A stretch of 64,000 nucleotides of DNA, taken from the NCBI GenBank assembly GCA_030068145.1, contig JAPJBO010000380.1:1-64000 (forward strand), given 5' to 3'. Below, piece after piece: positions 62,498 through 64,000 of the stretch. A model generated the notes under the pieces. That model did not search any database and was not told where the DNA came from. It saw nothing but the letters and a program-made list of their open reading frames with translations. The stretch is from Diplonema papillatum. Lineage: Eukaryota > Euglenozoa > Diplonemea > Diplonemida > Diplonemidae. Both the position numbers and the translations under genes were made by a program. The number at the start of each line of letters is the position of its first letter. The stretch's first letter is position 1.

Positions 62498-64000
62498 ATG
62501 GAGGAGCTCCAACGCTTCATCGCGAGGGCGCAGCACCTTGCGGAGAAGGCGGTGAGCGAGGCGGACATCAGCGCCGCGTACGGGATCGTCAAGATCCTGC
62601 TCGTTCTTGCGGAGAAGGCGGCGGGGCAGCCCGTGAAGGCAGAGCAGACGCAGCCTGCGAAGGCAGGGCGGAAGCAGGCTGCGAAGCAGACGGCGGCGAC
62701 ACCGGCGGCGAAGGAGACGAGGGCCGACGACGCCCGCGACGTGCAGACTGACCGGGAGGACGCAACGCAGCGGCCGGGCGTGACATGGGCGAACGTGGTG
62801 ACGAGAAGTCCGCAGGCGAGGGGCGGATACGTGAAAGCGCCGGGAGTCAGCCGCGGAAAGAGGCTGAGGCCATGCGACTGGCATGTCGAGGTGGTCGAGG
62901 CGGAGAAGGCGGAAGACATCCGGCAGGGGGTGGTCTACGCCGGAAGAAAGGAAACGGGGGAGCAGCTTGGTGCGGGGTACCGAGAGCTGTTGGAGATGGA
63001 GGCGAAGGACCTTAGGGTCGCGCTGGTGACGCCGGGCAGGCTGACGGACGAGAGTCGGGAGCGGATCGTCAGATTCGACAACGGCACGGAGGCGTCGTGT
63101 TACGTGACGCAGTGGGGTGGAGCCGACGTCGGGCGTGTACCGATCGCGAAGGAGGTCGAGGTGGGAGATGCGACCACGGTCATGTGGTGTACAGTAATGT
63201 ACAAGGACGTCGACGAGAAGACACGCACCTCGCTGAAGAGTGCCGCGACGGGAGCAGGAGCAGCAGACGTGCTGTGTCGAAGAGCAGCGGCGGCCGCGGG
63301 GGTCACCATCGAGAGGAGGCATCGGTTTAACCACCGTTGCACGTCGACGCGGCACACGGTGTCAGTGCGGGTCACGACGCGCGAGGCGCCGACTCTACTG
63401 CGCTCCAGCGGCAAGGGGGGCGTGTACTGGGCCGCGCCATCCTTCGTCAATGGCAACGAGTTGCACCCCGTCGTGTGGCTGGCGGAGGATGCCAAGCTGG
63501 AGCAGGCGATGGAGATCGCCGGACACGCCGACGCGCTCGGGGTGGCAGCGGCGAGGACGCGGTACGGGGTGCGCTACTCCGCCAGCAACCCGGCGGCCCG
63601 CAGGACGCTCATCGACAGGGCCGGCTCCTTGGCAGCGCCGGAGCGCCAGGGCCCCCCCGAGGCGAGGTTCCTGGTGGAGAGCGAGGTCGGTGAGCATCAG
63701 GAGGAGATGCTCGCCGCACTGCGTGCGGTGCAGTGGGACTGCCGGGTCACGAAGTGCTTCGTGACAGGCAGGCGCACCAACCTGGTGGTCAACGCCAGCA
63801 CGGACCCGCCAGCCGAGGTGGTGAAGAGGGCGAACAGGACGCCGCTCTACATCCGGAGGGTGAGGGTCGGCGACGTACCTAGCGGTACGAAGCATTGGAA
63901 GGGCCGCATCCCCAACGCGCGGCTACCCCAGGGGGAACAGGATGCCCCACCGGCGGCTCGGCAGGAGGACGTGGCGCCGAGCGCGAAGCGGAAGGCGGGC
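62498..64000 (+). CDS. Incomplete ORF, probably non-LTR retrotransposon ORF1
   Basis: 501 codons are open from ATG at 62498 to the end of the window without a stop, so the gene is cut by the window edge. The N-terminus (MEELQRFIARAQHLAEKAVS) is helical, then comes an Ala/Lys/Gln-rich linker, then RPGVTWANVVTRSPQARGGY. The TWANVV(x)R phrase is common in the ORF1 proteins of L1-like elements of protists and plants. The rest (HVEVVEAEKAEDIRQGVVY, RYGVRYSASNPAARRT) is Arg/Glu-rich with alternating strand/helix patterns, compatible with RNA-binding domains but without a visible zinc knuckle so far. The adenine-rich, purine-biased leader fits a LINE 5' UTR. The assignment would be settled by endonuclease/reverse transcriptase sequence beyond 64000. 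Confidence 0.5.
   Translation, partial: MEELQRFIARAQHLAEKAVSEADISAAYGIVKILLVLAEKAAGQPVKAEQTQPAKAGRKQAAKQTAATPAAKETRADDARDVQTDREDATQRPGVTWANVVTRSPQARGGYVKAPGVSRGKRLRPCDWHVEVVEAEKAEDIRQGVVYAGRKETGEQLGAGYRELLEMEAKDLRVALVTPGRLTDESRERIVRFDNGTEASCYVTQWGGADVGRVPIAKEVEVGDATTVMWCTVMYKDVDEKTRTSLKSAATGAGAADVLCRRAAAAAGVTIERRHRFNHRCTSTRHTVSVRVTTREAPTLLRSSGKGGVYWAAPSFVNGNELHPVVWLAEDAKLEQAMEIAGHADALGVAAARTRYGVRYSASNPAARRTLIDRAGSLAAPERQGPPEARFLVESEVGEHQEEMLAALRAVQWDCRVTKCFVTGRRTNLVVNASTDPPAEVVKRANRTPLYIRRVRVGDVPSGTKHWKGRIPNARLPQGEQDAPPAARQEDVAPSAKRKAG

Noticed and set aside
62465..63355. 296-codon minus-strand ORF opposite the terminal gene
   Set aside because: The + strand is open for 501 codons with a purine-rich leader and a TWANVV phrase; the minus frame is Arg/His-rich with no domain.
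1..64000. Giant-virus or bacterial origin of the window
   Set aside because: SINEs, LINE remnants, LSU rRNA pieces of eukaryotic type, a GT-AG intron and low coding density point to nuclear DNA; no viral hallmark gene or bacterial operon is seen.

Overview
This is nuclear DNA from a eukaryote, probably unicellular and intron-poor. The reasons are eukaryotic gene families (a DHHC palmitoyltransferase, a WD40/EF-hand protein, a METTL13/EEF1AKMT4-type methyltransferase and a type II Golgi-like glycosyltransferase), one apparent 1 kb spliceosomal intron, fragments of eukaryotic-type LSU rRNA, non-LTR retrotransposon remains, hAT/MULE/mariner-like DNA elements and tRNA-derived SINEs. Genes are GC-rich with few or no introns, while much of the intergenic DNA is AT-rich and repeat-dense. 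I cannot name the lineage from the sequence.

Layout. 1-12.5 kb is a retroelement graveyard. It holds several copies of one basic C-terminal protein tail, an RNase H-tail ORF, a Cys-rich/RGG ORF with a decayed second copy, five of the seven copies of a TA-flanked MITE, a MULE-like foldback element (empty site also present in the window), SINEs, and a ~0.8 kb tandem duplication whose second copy carries a retroelement insertion with a 22-bp target duplication. 12.5-20.4 kb is foldback DNA, including a ~3.9 kb element built from two opposed arrays of 41-bp palindrome-bearing units. 20.4-23.5 kb holds tandem repeats and a truncated hAT transposase gene. 23.7-25.4 kb is a complete glycosyltransferase-like gene. 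25.5-41 kb is mostly repeats, with two LINE remnants (RNase H at 32 kb, reverse transcriptase at 37-38 kb) and a third decayed Cys-rich copy.

41.4-60.3 kb is the gene-bearing part: a 1511-residue EF-hand/WD40 gene (two exons), a 357-residue DHHC palmitoyltransferase and a 208-residue methyltransferase. Each gene is flanked by degraded copies of its own edges. Copies of the C-terminal codons plus 3' UTR lie downstream of all three genes. Copies of the 5' region lie upstream of two of them, one amplified into twelve 50-bp units. The copies are internally scrambled at short matches. Between the DHHC and methyltransferase genes, LSU rRNA fragments are also permuted and inverted. This edge-echo pattern, shared by unrelated neighbouring genes, is the most unusual signal here.

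62.5 kb to the end is an open ORF of at least 501 codons that looks like ORF1 of a non-LTR retrotransposon. The host genes show no operon-like relationship and appear functionally independent.
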